From Lachnospiraceae bacterium (GTDB lineage Bacteria > Bacillota > Clostridia > Lachnospirales > Lachnospiraceae): a stretch of 64,000 bases of DNA. Positions 1 to 8,599 of this stretch are shown here, in pieces; the first letter of the stretch is position 1, and every line of letters begins with the position of its first letter. Under the pieces are notes generated by a model. That model was not told the DNA's origin, did not search any database, and worked only from the letters and a program-made list of their open reading frames with translations. Made by a program: the position numbers and the translations under genes. The DNA lies in contig CAJTGB010000002.1 of the NCBI GenBank assembly GCA_910575835.1, positions 62,001 through 126,000 on the forward strand, given 5' to 3'.

Positions 1-1
1 C

Positions 2-994
2 TGTTCCGGCAGCAAGGGGTTGGAGACGGATGAGATGACGATCTCTGTCTATAAAGGAGTCGAGATTACCGAGGTGGCGAAGCCGGGAGAGGTTACGGAT
101 GAAGAGGTAGAGAGTGCGATCCAGGCGACGCTCCAGACGAACGCAACACCGGAAGAGATTACGGACCGTGCGGTAGAGTCAGGAGATACGGCTACTATTG
201 ATTTTACAGGGAAGATCGACGGGACGGAATTTGAGGGCGGAAGCTCTACGGATTATCCGCTGGTGATCGGTTCCGGTACATTTATCGAAGGATTCGAAGA
301 CAGCGTGATCGGCCATAATATCGGCGACGCGTATGACTGGCAGGGGAAATTCCCGGATGATTACAACAAGGAAGAATACGCCGGTAAGGATGTTGTATTT
401 TCCATTACGGTCAAGGGGATATCCAAGCAGTCTATTCCAGAGCTTACGGATGAATTTGTCAAGAGCGTATCCAGTGAATCCAAGACTGTGAAGGAATATA
501 AAGAAGAAGTTAAGAAGCGTATCGCTTCGGACAACAAGAAGAATTATGAAGACAGTATCAGCCAGTCTGTATGGCAGAAGGTGCTGGATAACACGGAGAT
601 CAAGAAATATCCAGAGAAAGAGGTTAAGAAGATCTCAGATTCTCTGGTTGACCAGTATAAGACAACGGCAGAGTATTACCAGCAGGATTATGAGACGTTT
701 ATCCAGGATCAGATGGGATACAGCGTGGAGGAATTCGAGAAGCAGGTGGACGACGCTGCAAAGGCCAGCATTAAGCAGACCATGGTGACAGAGGCGATCG
801 CTGACAAGGAGAAGATCAAGCTGAGCGATGACAAATACAAAGAGCAGCTTAAGAAGATCGCCAAGAGCTTTGGCTATGAGGATGTAGATGCGCTGAAGGA
901 GTCGGCGGAGGAAGATGACCTGAAGGATATGGCTCTTAACAATATGGTCAAGGAATGGCTGACCGAGAACTGCGTCCAGGTGAAGGCGGAGTAA
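2..994 (+). CDS. FKBP/trigger-factor-like peptidyl-prolyl isomerase lipoprotein (5' end missing)
   Basis: The frame is open to the window edge. The first complete codon is a Cys followed by SGS, which looks like the +1 Cys of a lipobox, so the signal peptide lies just outside and the protein is probably an exported lipoprotein. An FKBP-type domain follows (about residues 50-140 of the visible part, with TIDFTGKIDG and the FIEGFEDSVIG loop), then a charged helical C-terminal region like that of trigger factor. Such proteins help fold exported proteins at the outer face of the membrane. A TTG at 20 could be taken as a start but has no ribosome site and would drop the Cys. A hairpin terminator follows. 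Confidence 0.8.
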   Translation, partial: CSGSKGLETDEMTISVYKGVEITEVAKPGEVTDEEVESAIQATLQTNATPEEITDRAVESGDTATIDFTGKIDGTEFEGGSSTDYPLVIGSGTFIEGFEDSVIGHNIGDAYDWQGKFPDDYNKEEYAGKDVVFSITVKGISKQSIPELTDEFVKSVSSESKTVKEYKEEVKKRIASDNKKNYEDSISQSVWQKVLDNTEIKKYPEKEVKKISDSLVDQYKTTAEYYQQDYETFIQDQMGYSVEEFEKQVDDAAKASIKQTMVTEAIADKEKIKLSDDKYKEQLKKIAKSFGYEDVDALKESAEEDDLKDMALNNMVKEWLTENCVQVKAE

Positions 995-1025
995 GGAGCC
1001 GTTAAGGATTATAAAAAGCGAACAG

Positions 1026-1052
1026 ACAGGGCGGTATACCGCCCTGTTTTTG
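1026..1052 (+). terminator. Rho-independent terminator
   Basis: An 11-bp perfect stem, ACAGGGCGGTA paired with TACCGCCCTGT, is followed directly by a T-run. It ends the transcript of the PPIase lipoprotein gene. Confidence 0.85.
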
Positions 1053-1089
1053 CTATTCTATAATCTTTTTATGAATATGTGCATAACAA

Positions 1090-1118
1090 TTGCCTGGAGC
1101 ATGAAAAGATGTTAAAAT
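1090..1118 (+). promoter_or_regulatory. Candidate sigma-A promoter for the phosphoesterase
   Basis: TTGCCT at 1090 and TAAAAT at 1113 are separated by 17 bp, and the phosphoesterase start is about 38 bp downstream. Called on hexamer match and spacing only. Confidence 0.45.
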
Positions 1119-1155
1119 CTAAAGTTAAGAGAAGAATACGAGGAGACTGGGGAAT

Positions 1156-1899
1156 ATGATTTATGTTACCGGAGATTGTCATGGGGACTACCGGCGGTTT
1201 GGCACAGGAATATTCCCGGAGCAGAAGAGTATGGGCAAGGACGACTATGTCATTATATGCGGGGATTTTGGCTATTGGGATGAATCGCGGGAACAGAAAT
1301 ACTGGCTGGAATGGCTGGATGACAAGCCCTTCACGACTCTCTGGGTGGATGGAAATCATGAGAATTATGATTTGTTAAAAAAGCAAAAGGTATCGCAGTG
1401 GTGCGGCGGGAAGGTGCAGCATATCATGCCGTCAGTCATTCATCTGATGCGGGGACAGATCTATGAACTGAGCGGACTTAAGATATTTACCTTTGGCGGC
1501 GCGAAGAGCCATGATATATCCGGCGGCATTCTGGAGGCTGGAGATCCAAGGCTTCGGGAGAAGAGGAAGAAGCTGGATAAGAAGAAGGAGCTGTACAGGA
1601 TCAACCATGTAAGCTGGTGGAAGGAAGAGATGCCTACGGAGGATGAATTGGCGGAGGGGCTCCGCAATCTGATCAAGAATGATTGGGAGGTGGATTTCAT
1701 CTTTTCGCATTGCTGCGCGACCAGTACGCAGGAGAGGATAGCGGACGGAACCTATCAGCCGGACATCCTGACCAGATATTTTGATAAGATCAAGGAGATG
1801 TGCCGATATAAGAAGTGGTTTTTCGGGCATTACCATGATAACCGAAGCGTGAACAATAAGGAGATCCTGCTGTATGAGCAGATCATACGGATTCATTAG
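1156..1899 (+). CDS. Calcineurin-like metallophosphoesterase
   Basis: This 247-residue protein carries the ordered metal-binding motifs of the calcineurin-like phosphoesterase superfamily: GDCHGD (residues 6-11), GDFGYWDE (36-43), GNHEN (66-70), then FSHCCA and GHYHDN near the C-terminus. The fold binds two metal ions and hydrolyses phosphomono- or diesters; the substrate cannot be told from sequence. No signal peptide is seen, so it should be cytoplasmic. The start is preceded by AGGAGACTGGGG. It sits alone between a terminator and a promoter and so is probably monocistronic. Confidence 0.85.
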   Translation: MIYVTGDCHGDYRRFGTGIFPEQKSMGKDDYVIICGDFGYWDESREQKYWLEWLDDKPFTTLWVDGNHENYDLLKKQKVSQWCGGKVQHIMPSVIHLMRGQIYELSGLKIFTFGGAKSHDISGGILEAGDPRLREKRKKLDKKKELYRINHVSWWKEEMPTEDELAEGLRNLIKNDWEVDFIFSHCCATSTQERIADGTYQPDILTRYFDKIKEMCRYKKWFFGHYHDNRSVNNKEILLYEQIIRIH

Positions 1900-1916
1900 A
1901 AGAAGGGAATAAAGGC

Positions 1917-1945
1917 TTTACACCACAATCACCGATTGATATAAT
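1917..1945 (+). promoter_or_regulatory. Sigma-A-type promoter for the 60-residue protein
   Basis: TTTACA at 1917 and a perfect TATAAT at 1940 are separated by 17 bp. The start codon lies 44 bp downstream. Confidence 0.6.
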
Positions 1946-1988
1946 AAAAGTACCAAGTAAACAGCACTTTAAAAAAGGTGGTGAAGAT

Positions 1989-2171
1989 ATGACAGAAAAA
2001 GAAATGCTTCAAAAAAATGTAGAAGAGTTTTCCCGGTTACAGAATTATATGCTGCTATCTGATAAGAATTCTGAGGCGTACAGAGTTATGAAAGACAGGT
2101 ACATTGAATTAAAAATTATTTTAACTGCTTCAGGGATTAATCTGACTGAACTTGATAAGATAAAAGAGTAA
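1989..2171 (+). CDS. Small protein with C-terminal LTASG-LTEL-IKE motif
   Basis: A 60-residue charged protein, predicted helical, without membrane segment or Cys. It looks real because it has its own promoter, a good ribosome site (GGTGGTG seven bases before ATG) and a strong terminator. Its last 20 residues, LKIILTASGINLTELDKIKE, recur almost unchanged in a short frame at 57672-57773 on the other strand, so it belongs to a small family. Function not recognised. Confidence 0.6.
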   Translation: MTEKEMLQKNVEEFSRLQNYMLLSDKNSEAYRVMKDRYIELKIILTASGINLTELDKIKE

Positions 2172-2190
2172 CAATTAAATGACCAAAATT

Positions 2191-2240
2191 AAAGGTGTAA
2201 AGTCCTTGTTCAGTTGTTAAGGACTTTACACCTTTTTATA
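2191..2240. terminator. Strong bidirectional terminator
   Basis: A 17-bp perfect stem (2191-2207 with 2219-2235) has an 11-base loop and T-rich DNA on both sides. On the plus strand it ends the 60-residue gene, and on the minus strand it lies 50 bp after aspA. Confidence 0.85.
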
Positions 2241-2290
2241 TCTCCGTGAGGACCGCAGCTGAGGACAAAATCATAGCCTCAGAGGTAATA

Positions 2291-3751
2291 TTAAAGTTTT
2301 TCTGCGTTTCTCTTCTTCAATAGTTCTTTGGCAGAGATTCCCGGCTCGGTCATATGTGTAGGCTCCAGAATCTCATCCAGCTCTTCTTCGTTCAAGATTC
2401 CTTCCTTCAAGATAAGGGAGCGGATGGATTCGCCTGTCTTCATAGCGGTCTTGGCAATCTCCGCGGCCTTCTGGTATCCGACGTGAGGGCAGATGGCGGT
2501 AATGATTCCAACGCTGTTCTCGACCAGATAACGGCAGCGGCTTTCATTGGCGGTAATTCCGGTGATACAGTTGTCGACGAAGGTCTGTACTGCGTAGGCC
2601 AGTGTATCGATGGACTGGAACATGCAGTAGAAGATAATCGGTTCAAATGCATTCAATTCAAGCTGTCCGGCTTCCGCAGCCATGGTGATGGTCACATCGT
2701 TGCCGATGATGTTGAATGCTACCTGGTTTACAACCTCCGGGATGACCGGATTCACCTTACCCGGCATGATGGAGGAACCGTTCTGCCGTGCAGGCAGGTT
2801 GATCTCTGCGAATCCGGCTCTGGGACCGGATGACATCAGACGCAGGTCGTTGGCGATCTTCGATAATGTGACGGCACATGCTTTGATGGCTCCTGATACG
2901 GCTACGAAGGAATCAAGATTCTGTGTGGCGTCGATCAGGTCAAAGGCCTGTACCAGTTCCATACCGGATAACTCCGCAAGGTTAGGAACGATCCGTCTCA
3001 GGTAAGCGGCATCCGCATTGATTCCGGTTCCGACTGCAGTACCGCCCATATTCAGAGTACACATCTCTTCCATGGCCTTGTCCATACGGCGGATATCTCT
3101 CATGATCGCGACGGAATACGCGCGGAATTCCTGCCCCAGACGAATCGGTACGGCGTCCTGCATCTGGGTGCGTCCCATCTTGATCACATGGTCGAATTCC
3201 TCGGCCTTGGCAACCAATGCTTTATGCAGGCGGAGCAGCTCTTCCTTAAGATTCTTAAGGAGGCGCAGGGAGGTCATCTTCCCGGCTGTAGGGATAACGT
3301 CGTTGGTGGATTGGCCGCAGTTTACATGGTCGTTGGGGTTGACGATGGAGTAATCCCCCTTCTTGCCGCCTAAGATCTCGATAGCGCGGTTGGCGATCAC
3401 TTCGTTGGCGTTCATGTTAATAGAGGTTCCGGCGCCGCCCTGTATCGGGTCCACGATGAAGTCCTTGTGCATCTTCCCTTCTAAGATCTCGTCGCAGGCC
3501 TTAGCGATGGCGTCGGCGATCTTCCGGTCAAGAATACCGACTTCGCAGTTGGTTACTGCGCATGCTTTCTTAATATATGCCAGGCTGTTGATGATCTCCG
3601 GGTGCATATTCAGCCCTGTGATACGGAAGTTCTCGGCGGCTCTTAAGGACTGTACACCATAGTAAACGCTTCCGGGTACGGCCTTTGTACCGATAGAGTC
3701 TTCTTCTGTACGGTAATCCTTCTCGTCTGTGATCATGTTATCTGTATTCAT
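2291..3751 (-). CDS. aspA: Aspartate ammonia-lyase
   Basis: A 486-residue member of the fumarase/aspartase superfamily. It has the family signature GSSIMPGKVNPVIPEV (the flexible catalytic loop with the active Ser), and TNDVIPTA and GRTQMQDAVP motifs in order. The N-terminal segment VPGSVYYGVQSLRAAENF matches aspartases better than class II fumarases. It deaminates L-aspartate to fumarate and ammonia in the cytoplasm. It is the second gene of an operon, 67 bp after malic enzyme; with a fumarase the two would run aspartate to pyruvate. A fumarase function is the main alternative. Confidence 0.9.
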   Translation of the reverse strand: MNTDNMITDEKDYRTEEDSIGTKAVPGSVYYGVQSLRAAENFRITGLNMHPEIINSLAYIKKACAVTNCEVGILDRKIADAIAKACDEILEGKMHKDFIVDPIQGGAGTSINMNANEVIANRAIEILGGKKGDYSIVNPNDHVNCGQSTNDVIPTAGKMTSLRLLKNLKEELLRLHKALVAKAEEFDHVIKMGRTQMQDAVPIRLGQEFRAYSVAIMRDIRRMDKAMEEMCTLNMGGTAVGTGINADAAYLRRIVPNLAELSGMELVQAFDLIDATQNLDSFVAVSGAIKACAVTLSKIANDLRLMSSGPRAGFAEINLPARQNGSSIMPGKVNPVIPEVVNQVAFNIIGNDVTITMAAEAGQLELNAFEPIIFYCMFQSIDTLAYAVQTFVDNCITGITANESRCRYLVENSVGIITAICPHVGYQKAAEIAKTAMKTGESIRSLILKEGILNEEELDEILEPTHMTEPGISAKELLKKRNAEKL

Positions 3752-3818
3752 TATTTTTCGTCCTTTCTGTTGTTATCTGTCATTGCATGGCTTTGAAAGC
3801 TGCTAAGTAATATATGTG

Positions 3819-4991
3819 TCAGATCCTTGCCGCGCCGGTTCTTCTTGCTGCCTCGGCTACGGCTGCGGCTACGGCGTCCTTGATCCTTGGATCGAAGGGC
3901 TGCGGCAGGATATATTCTGCGTTCAGTTCATCCGGTGTCACCAGGTCCGCGATCGCATGCGCTGCGGCTACCTTCATCTCGTCGTTGATCTCAGAAGCCC
4001 GTACATCCAGAGCGCCTCTGAACAACGCCGGGAAGCAAAGCACGTTGTTGACCTGGTTCGGGTAGTCGGAACGCCCGGTGGATATTACAGCTGCGCCGGC
4101 TGCCTTGGCTTCCTCCGGGAAGATCTCCGGGGTAGGATTGGCGCAGGCGAAGATAATGGGGTCCTTGGCCATGGTCTTTACCATATCGGCGGTCAGTGTT
4201 TTAGGAGCGGATACGCCGATAAATACGTCGGCGTCCTTGATTACCTCGGCAAGAGTTCCCTTCTGGCGGGCGCTGTTGGTAATTTTGGCCATTTCCTTCT
4301 TAATAGCATTCAGACCCTCGCGTCCTTCGTAGATAGCGCCTTGACGGTCTGTCATGATCACGTTCTTAAGCCCCATGGACATCAGAAGCTTGATGATGGC
4401 GATTCCGGCGGCTCCAGCGCCTGATGTGACGATCTTGACCTCATTGAGCTTCTTGCCGACTACCTTCAGGGCGTTGAGAAGTCCGGCCAGGGTAATCACT
4501 GCGGTTCCGTGCTGATCGTCGTGGAAGATCGGGATATCGCAGCATTCTTTGAGTTTGTCTTCGATCTCGAAGCAGCGCGGCGCGGAGATGTCTTCAAGGT
4601 TGATGCCCCCGAAGCTTCCGGCCAGAAGACTTACTGTCTTGACGATATCGTCGACATCCTTGCTGCGTACGCATAATGGGATCGCGTCAACATCACCGAA
4701 TGCCTTGAACAGGACACATTTGCCTTCCATTACCGGCATTCCGGCTTCCGGTCCTATATCCCCTAATCCAAGGACTGCGGTTCCGTCGGTTACGACGGCT
4801 ACGGTATTCCATCTGCGGGTGAGATCGAAGCTTTTGTCAGGATTTTTCTGGATCTCCAGACAAGGCTCTGCAACTCCCGGCGTGTAGGCAAGGCTTAGAG
4901 CTTCCTTGGAATCTACGGCGGCTCTTGCAGTGACCTCGATCTTCCCTTTCAGGTTATAATGCATTTTCAATGATTCTTCAGCATAGTTCAT
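3819..4991 (-). CDS. Malic enzyme (oxaloacetate-decarboxylating malate dehydrogenase)
   Basis: A 390-residue short bacterial malic enzyme without the phosphotransacetylase-like tail. YTPGVAEPCLEI is the N-terminal signature, FHDDQHGTAV the metal-binding region, and VTSGAGAAGIA the dinucleotide-binding loop. It converts malate to pyruvate and CO2 while reducing NAD(P). The start has GGAGG ten bases upstream. It is the first gene of an operon with aspA; a promoter lies at 5066-5094 and a divergent LysR gene follows. Which cofactor it uses cannot be told here. Confidence 0.92.
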   Translation of the reverse strand: MNYAEESLKMHYNLKGKIEVTARAAVDSKEALSLAYTPGVAEPCLEIQKNPDKSFDLTRRWNTVAVVTDGTAVLGLGDIGPEAGMPVMEGKCVLFKAFGDVDAIPLCVRSKDVDDIVKTVSLLAGSFGGINLEDISAPRCFEIEDKLKECCDIPIFHDDQHGTAVITLAGLLNALKVVGKKLNEVKIVTSGAGAAGIAIIKLLMSMGLKNVIMTDRQGAIYEGREGLNAIKKEMAKITNSARQKGTLAEVIKDADVFIGVSAPKTLTADMVKTMAKDPIIFACANPTPEIFPEEAKAAGAAVISTGRSDYPNQVNNVLCFPALFRGALDVRASEINDEMKVAAAHAIADLVTPDELNAEYILPQPFDPRIKDAVAAAVAEAARRTGAARI

Positions 4992-5065
4992 AATTTGTCC
5001 TCCATGCTATCTTGCTGTTTTTAGGTTATATTATTTTTGACTGGTTTATTCTGACTTATGATTTT

Positions 5066-5094
5066 ATTATAGGAATTCAGGGCATAAAAATCAA
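5066..5094 (-). promoter_or_regulatory. Promoter of the malic enzyme-aspA operon
   Basis: Read on the minus strand, TTGATT (5094-5089) and a perfect TATAAT (5071-5066) are 17 bp apart. Confidence 0.65.
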
Positions 5095-5095
5095 A

Positions 5096-5124
5096 TACTT
5101 ATAATTATATATTTGTTATAAGTA
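5096..5124. promoter_or_regulatory. Candidate LysR-type operator
   Basis: A perfect 9-bp inverted repeat, TACTTATAA and TTATAAGTA, with an 11-bp AT spacer abuts the -35 box of the malic enzyme promoter. A third half-like TACTTAT follows at 5127. This is the usual place for a LysR activator site. The rest of the 333-bp gap (4992-5324) is AT-rich and holds no other feature seen. Confidence 0.5.
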
Positions 5125-5324
5125 AATACTTATGATATGTGGAAAATATTGCAAAAAAACTATAGTCTGCTGCGTAAGTAAAAGAAATGATTATAAAGAA
5201 ATGATTATATATGTTATATAATATCAGAGTCAAAAGATTATGTATATATACTTGCATTCGATGGCAAAGTGGGATATTATGAATTAAAAAACCGGATGAT
5301 CTGCCGTGAATATGAGGTAAGAAG

Positions 5325-6275
5325 ATGTTTCATGGAATGAACTATGTGATGGAAGTATATAAGGAGCAAAGTTTTTCGAAGGCGGCGCAGAATCTATATA
5401 TCTCTCAGCCGGCGCTCAGCGCAGCGATCAAGAAGATAGAGAAAAAAATAGGCGCCCCGTTGTTCGACCGGAGCGTCAGCCCGATCCAGTTGACAGAGTG
5501 CGGGAAAGAATATATACGAACTACGGAGAAGATACTGGATCTGGAGGATGAATTTGCTTATCATGTCGGCAATCTCCAGGAACTTCGGGCAGGCCATCTG
5601 TCCCTTGGGGGAACGTATTTTTTCGCTTCTTTTATCTTTCCGCCGTTTATAGAACAGTTCCGGCAGAAATATCCCCATGTGAACCTGGATTTTTATGAGG
5701 GGTCAACGATGGAGCTGGAGCAGAAGTTATTTAGCGGAGAGTTGGATATCGTGATAGATAACTATGATCTGAATCCGCAGATCTACCATAGGAAGCATTG
5801 TTTTCGCGAACAGCTTCTACTGGCGGTTCCGGCGTCATATGACAGCAATCGGAGAGCAGCGAATTACCAGTTGACTGCATCTGACGTGGAGAAGGACCTT
5901 CACCGAAATCCTAGGTTTCCCGGGGTGCCGCTTAAGAAATTCAAGGATGATCCTTTTGTGGTGCTGCGCGCCCACAACGATACGCGGGAGAGGATAGACG
6001 CGATCTGCCAGAGGGAGAATATCCAGCCTAATTATATATTGAAGCTGGATCAGGTAATGACGACCTATCATCTCACTCAGTATGGAATGGGGATCTCAAT
6101 CGTCAATGATACCCTGATCAAGCATCTGCATGCGGATTCGACGGTGATCTATTATAAGCTGGACGCCCCGGAGGCTCAGAGGGATGTATATCTGTATTAC
6201 AAGAAGAATGCTTATCTGACACGGGCTATGCAGGAATTCTTGCGGATCGCCGCGCCGCAGGAGAGTGAGGATTGA
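5325..6275 (+). CDS. LysR-family transcriptional regulator
   Basis: A 316-residue protein with the LysR N-terminal winged helix (FSKAAQNLYISQPALSAAIKKIEKKIGAPLFDR, residues 18-50) and a two-lobed effector-binding domain (about 90-300). The start has GAGGTAAG upstream. It is transcribed away from the malic enzyme-aspA operon, with a palindrome beside that operon's promoter, so the simplest reading is that it controls dicarboxylate/aspartate use and perhaps itself. The inducer is unknown. Confidence 0.9.
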   Translation: MFHGMNYVMEVYKEQSFSKAAQNLYISQPALSAAIKKIEKKIGAPLFDRSVSPIQLTECGKEYIRTTEKILDLEDEFAYHVGNLQELRAGHLSLGGTYFFASFIFPPFIEQFRQKYPHVNLDFYEGSTMELEQKLFSGELDIVIDNYDLNPQIYHRKHCFREQLLLAVPASYDSNRRAANYQLTASDVEKDLHRNPRFPGVPLKKFKDDPFVVLRAHNDTRERIDAICQRENIQPNYILKLDQVMTTYHLTQYGMGISIVNDTLIKHLHADSTVIYYKLDAPEAQRDVYLYYKKNAYLTRAMQEFLRIAAPQESED

Positions 6276-6299
6276 ACGCGGCAGTTTGGCTGTTATAAT
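6272..6299 (+). promoter_or_regulatory. Candidate promoter for the first AAA/PD-(D/E)XK gene
   Basis: TTGAAC (6272) and TATAAT (6294) are 16 bp apart, starting inside the LysR stop region. The transcript would begin near 6306. Confidence 0.45.
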
Positions 6300-6303
6300 T
6301 GAA

Positions 6304-6335
6304 CGGGAAGTCTGTACGGTCGTACGGACTTCCCG
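6304..6335 (+). other. Hairpin at the 5' end of the AAA gene leader
   Basis: CGGGAAGTCTGTACG pairs with CGTACGGACTTCCCG around a 2-base loop, with one G-U pair. There is no T-run after it, so it is not a standard terminator. It would form the first nucleotides of the leader if the promoter at 6272 is right. Confidence 0.5.
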
Positions 6336-6439
6336 GTTGCAAGGTGGAACCGAAGCTTCTGCGGGAGGAGAATAAGTAGACCTTGCGTTACCGCATACGC
6401 CAATGGTAAACTAAATAAAAAGGCGAGTTCTTAAGTTCT

Positions 6440-8038
6440 GTGGAAAGTGTGGTGTGGTTTATGGGGATTTATCTGAATCCGGGGAATAAAGGTTTTTGGG
6501 AATCCGTTCGTTCTGAGATCTATGTGGACAAGTCGAATCTGATCGCATGCACGAATAGATTTCTTAATACGGAGGATAAATATGTATGCGTCAGCAGGCC
6601 CAGGCGTTTCGGCAAGTCGATGGCGCTTAAGATGCTGGCTGCTTATTACAGCCGGGGGTGTGATTCTTCCGATCTGTTCAAAGGACTTAAGATAGAAGAT
6701 AACGGGACGTTTCGGGAACATCTGAATCAATATGACGTGATTCTCTTGAATATGCAGCAATTTGTGATTAGGGCGAAGAACCGGCAGGTGACAGAATATA
6801 TCGAAGAAGCTGTCATAGAAGAACTCAGGGAGGAATACGGCGATCTGATCCCCAAACGGATAACTGTTTTAGCGGAGGTTCTTGAGCGGATCTATGTAAA
6901 GACAGACAGCCGGTTTGTCTTTCTGATAGACGAGTGGGATTGTGTGATGCGGGAACGGCAGGAGTCTGAAACGCTGCAGAAGCAATACCTTGATTTTCTG
7001 AGGAATCTTCTGAAAGACCAGCCTTATGTTGCGCTTGCGTATATGACAGGGATTCTCCCTGTGAAGAAGTACGGGCAGCATTCTGCACTGAATATGTTCT
7101 GGGAATATTCTATGACGGAGCAGTTTGTCTTTGAAGAATATACCGGTTTTACAGAAGATGAAGTAAAAGGTCTGTGCGGCCGGTATAATATGGACTTTGA
7201 CGCGGTCAGTAATTGGTACGACGGATACCGTCTTAGGAAGTTTAAACATATCTATAATCCAAGATCGGTCGTAGCGGCAATGAGAAATCGCATTCTCTCT
7301 AATTACTGGACTTCTACAGAGACTTATGAGGCGCTGAAGATCTATATGGATATGGATTTTGACGGGCTTAGGATGGATATTGTGCAGATGCTCGGAGGGG
7401 AGCGGGTGAAAGTGAATACTCTGAGTTTCCAGAATGATATGCGTAATTTTAAGACGAAGGATGATGTCCTTACGTTGCTGATCCACCTTGGCTACCTGGG
7501 GTATGAACCAGAGACAGGGGAGGCGTTCATTCCGAATAAGGAGATTATCGGAGAATTTGAGAATGCCATGAGTGTAAGCGGCTGGTCGGAGATTATGCGT
7601 ATTCTTAGGGCGTCAGAACAGCTTCTTTCGGATACTTTGAACGGGAATGAGGAAAGCGTTGCCTTAGGGCTTGACAAAGCACATATGGAAGCGGCGTCTA
7701 TATTGACTTATAATGATGAGAATTCCCTTAGCTGTGCAATTGGGCTTGCATATTACAGCGCGAGGAGAGACTACCGGCTCATCAGGGAATTACCTTCCGG
7801 GCGGGGCTTCGCGGATGTGGTATTTCTGCCGCTTTCGCAAGTCAATAAGCCTGCGCTTGTGATAGAACTGAAGTATGACAAAACTGCAAATGCAGCTATA
7901 CAGCAGATTAAGGACAGACAGTATATTCAGGCGCTTGACGGATATGTTGGAGAAATCCTGCTGGTAGGGATCAATTATGCCAGAGATAATAAGGATAAGC
8001 CGCATAGCTGTGTGATAGAGAGAGTTGAGAAGTTTTAG
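6440..8038 (+). CDS. AAA-ATPase-like protein with C-terminal PD-(D/E)XK nuclease domain
   Basis: 532 residues from GTG 6440; ATG 6461 (525 residues) is an alternative and neither has a strong ribosome site. RPRRFGKS (about 53-60) is a Walker A variant and FLIDEWD (about 153-159) a Walker B. The C-terminal domain has FADVVFLP and, 11 residues on, VIELKYD (about 473-479), the D...ExK core of PD-(D/E)XK nucleases. This arrangement is typical of a large clostridial and Bacteroidetes family (AAA-ATPase-like plus PDDEXK_9) present in many copies per genome and of unknown role. It is only distantly like the copies at 13.7 and 40.8 kb. Confidence 0.8.
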   Translation: MESVVWFMGIYLNPGNKGFWESVRSEIYVDKSNLIACTNRFLNTEDKYVCVSRPRRFGKSMALKMLAAYYSRGCDSSDLFKGLKIEDNGTFREHLNQYDVILLNMQQFVIRAKNRQVTEYIEEAVIEELREEYGDLIPKRITVLAEVLERIYVKTDSRFVFLIDEWDCVMRERQESETLQKQYLDFLRNLLKDQPYVALAYMTGILPVKKYGQHSALNMFWEYSMTEQFVFEEYTGFTEDEVKGLCGRYNMDFDAVSNWYDGYRLRKFKHIYNPRSVVAAMRNRILSNYWTSTETYEALKIYMDMDFDGLRMDIVQMLGGERVKVNTLSFQNDMRNFKTKDDVLTLLIHLGYLGYEPETGEAFIPNKEIIGEFENAMSVSGWSEIMRILRASEQLLSDTLNGNEESVALGLDKAHMEAASILTYNDENSLSCAIGLAYYSARRDYRLIRELPSGRGFADVVFLPLSQVNKPALVIELKYDKTANAAIQQIKDRQYIQALDGYVGEILLVGINYARDNKDKPHSCVIERVEKF

Positions 8039-8058
8039 CAAAAGAATTTAAAACAGTT

Positions 8059-8544
8059 TTGCAGGAGAAAACATATCAAGCATTAGAAGCACTAAAAATT
8101 CCATTTGAACGTGTTGATACTGACGAAGCGATTACGATGGACGACTGCATTCAAATTGATGATAAGCTGGATATGAAAATGGTAAAAACATTATTTCTTT
8201 GCAATCGTCAGCAGACTGCTTTTTTTCTTTTTATAACGACAGGAGACAAACCGTTCCGTTCGAAGGATTTTAGCAGTGCATTAAAAGTTTCACGCATTTC
8301 TTTTGCCCCGGCGGAGTTGATGCTTGAAATGCTTGGTACAAAAATCGGTGCGGCGACCGTTTTTAGTGTTCTACTTGATGTGGAAAGAGATATTCAAGTA
8401 GTTTTTGACAAGGAAGTGACAGAAGAAAAATGGTATGGGTGCAGCGACGGCACTACCACTGGTTATATGAAAGTTGAGACGGAGCAGATACTTAACAAAT
8501 TTATGCCTTACGCCAAACATAAACCAATAATAATCGATATATAA
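8059..8544 (+). CDS. YbaK/ProX-type aminoacyl-tRNA deacylase
   Basis: A 161-residue single-domain protein resembling the clostridial PrdX/ProX family, with the conserved middle stretch KTLFLCNRQQTAFFLFITTGDK. These free-standing editing domains hydrolyse mischarged aminoacyl-tRNAs such as Ala-tRNA(Pro). The only start near the expected N-terminus is TTG at 8059, without a ribosome site, 20 bp after the AAA stop codon. The frame is open a further ten codons upstream with no start. Translation may be coupled to the AAA gene, or the original start may have been lost at a junction. Composition is AT-richer from here to about 10.9 kb. Confidence 0.75.
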   Translation: MQEKTYQALEALKIPFERVDTDEAITMDDCIQIDDKLDMKMVKTLFLCNRQQTAFFLFITTGDKPFRSKDFSSALKVSRISFAPAELMLEMLGTKIGAATVFSVLLDVERDIQVVFDKEVTEEKWYGCSDGTTTGYMKVETEQILNKFMPYAKHKPIIIDI

Positions 8545-8599
8545 ATATCAGCTTAGTCTTTCAACATAATAGTCACTGAAAAAAAGCAGAAGAGAATAC

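Noticed and set aside
6335-6375. AAGGTGGAACCG resembles the T-box antiterminator sequence.
   Set aside because: The predicted transcript start is only about 30 bases upstream, leaving no room for the specifier stem, and no terminator follows; the stretch simply forms a small CGGTT/AACCG hairpin.
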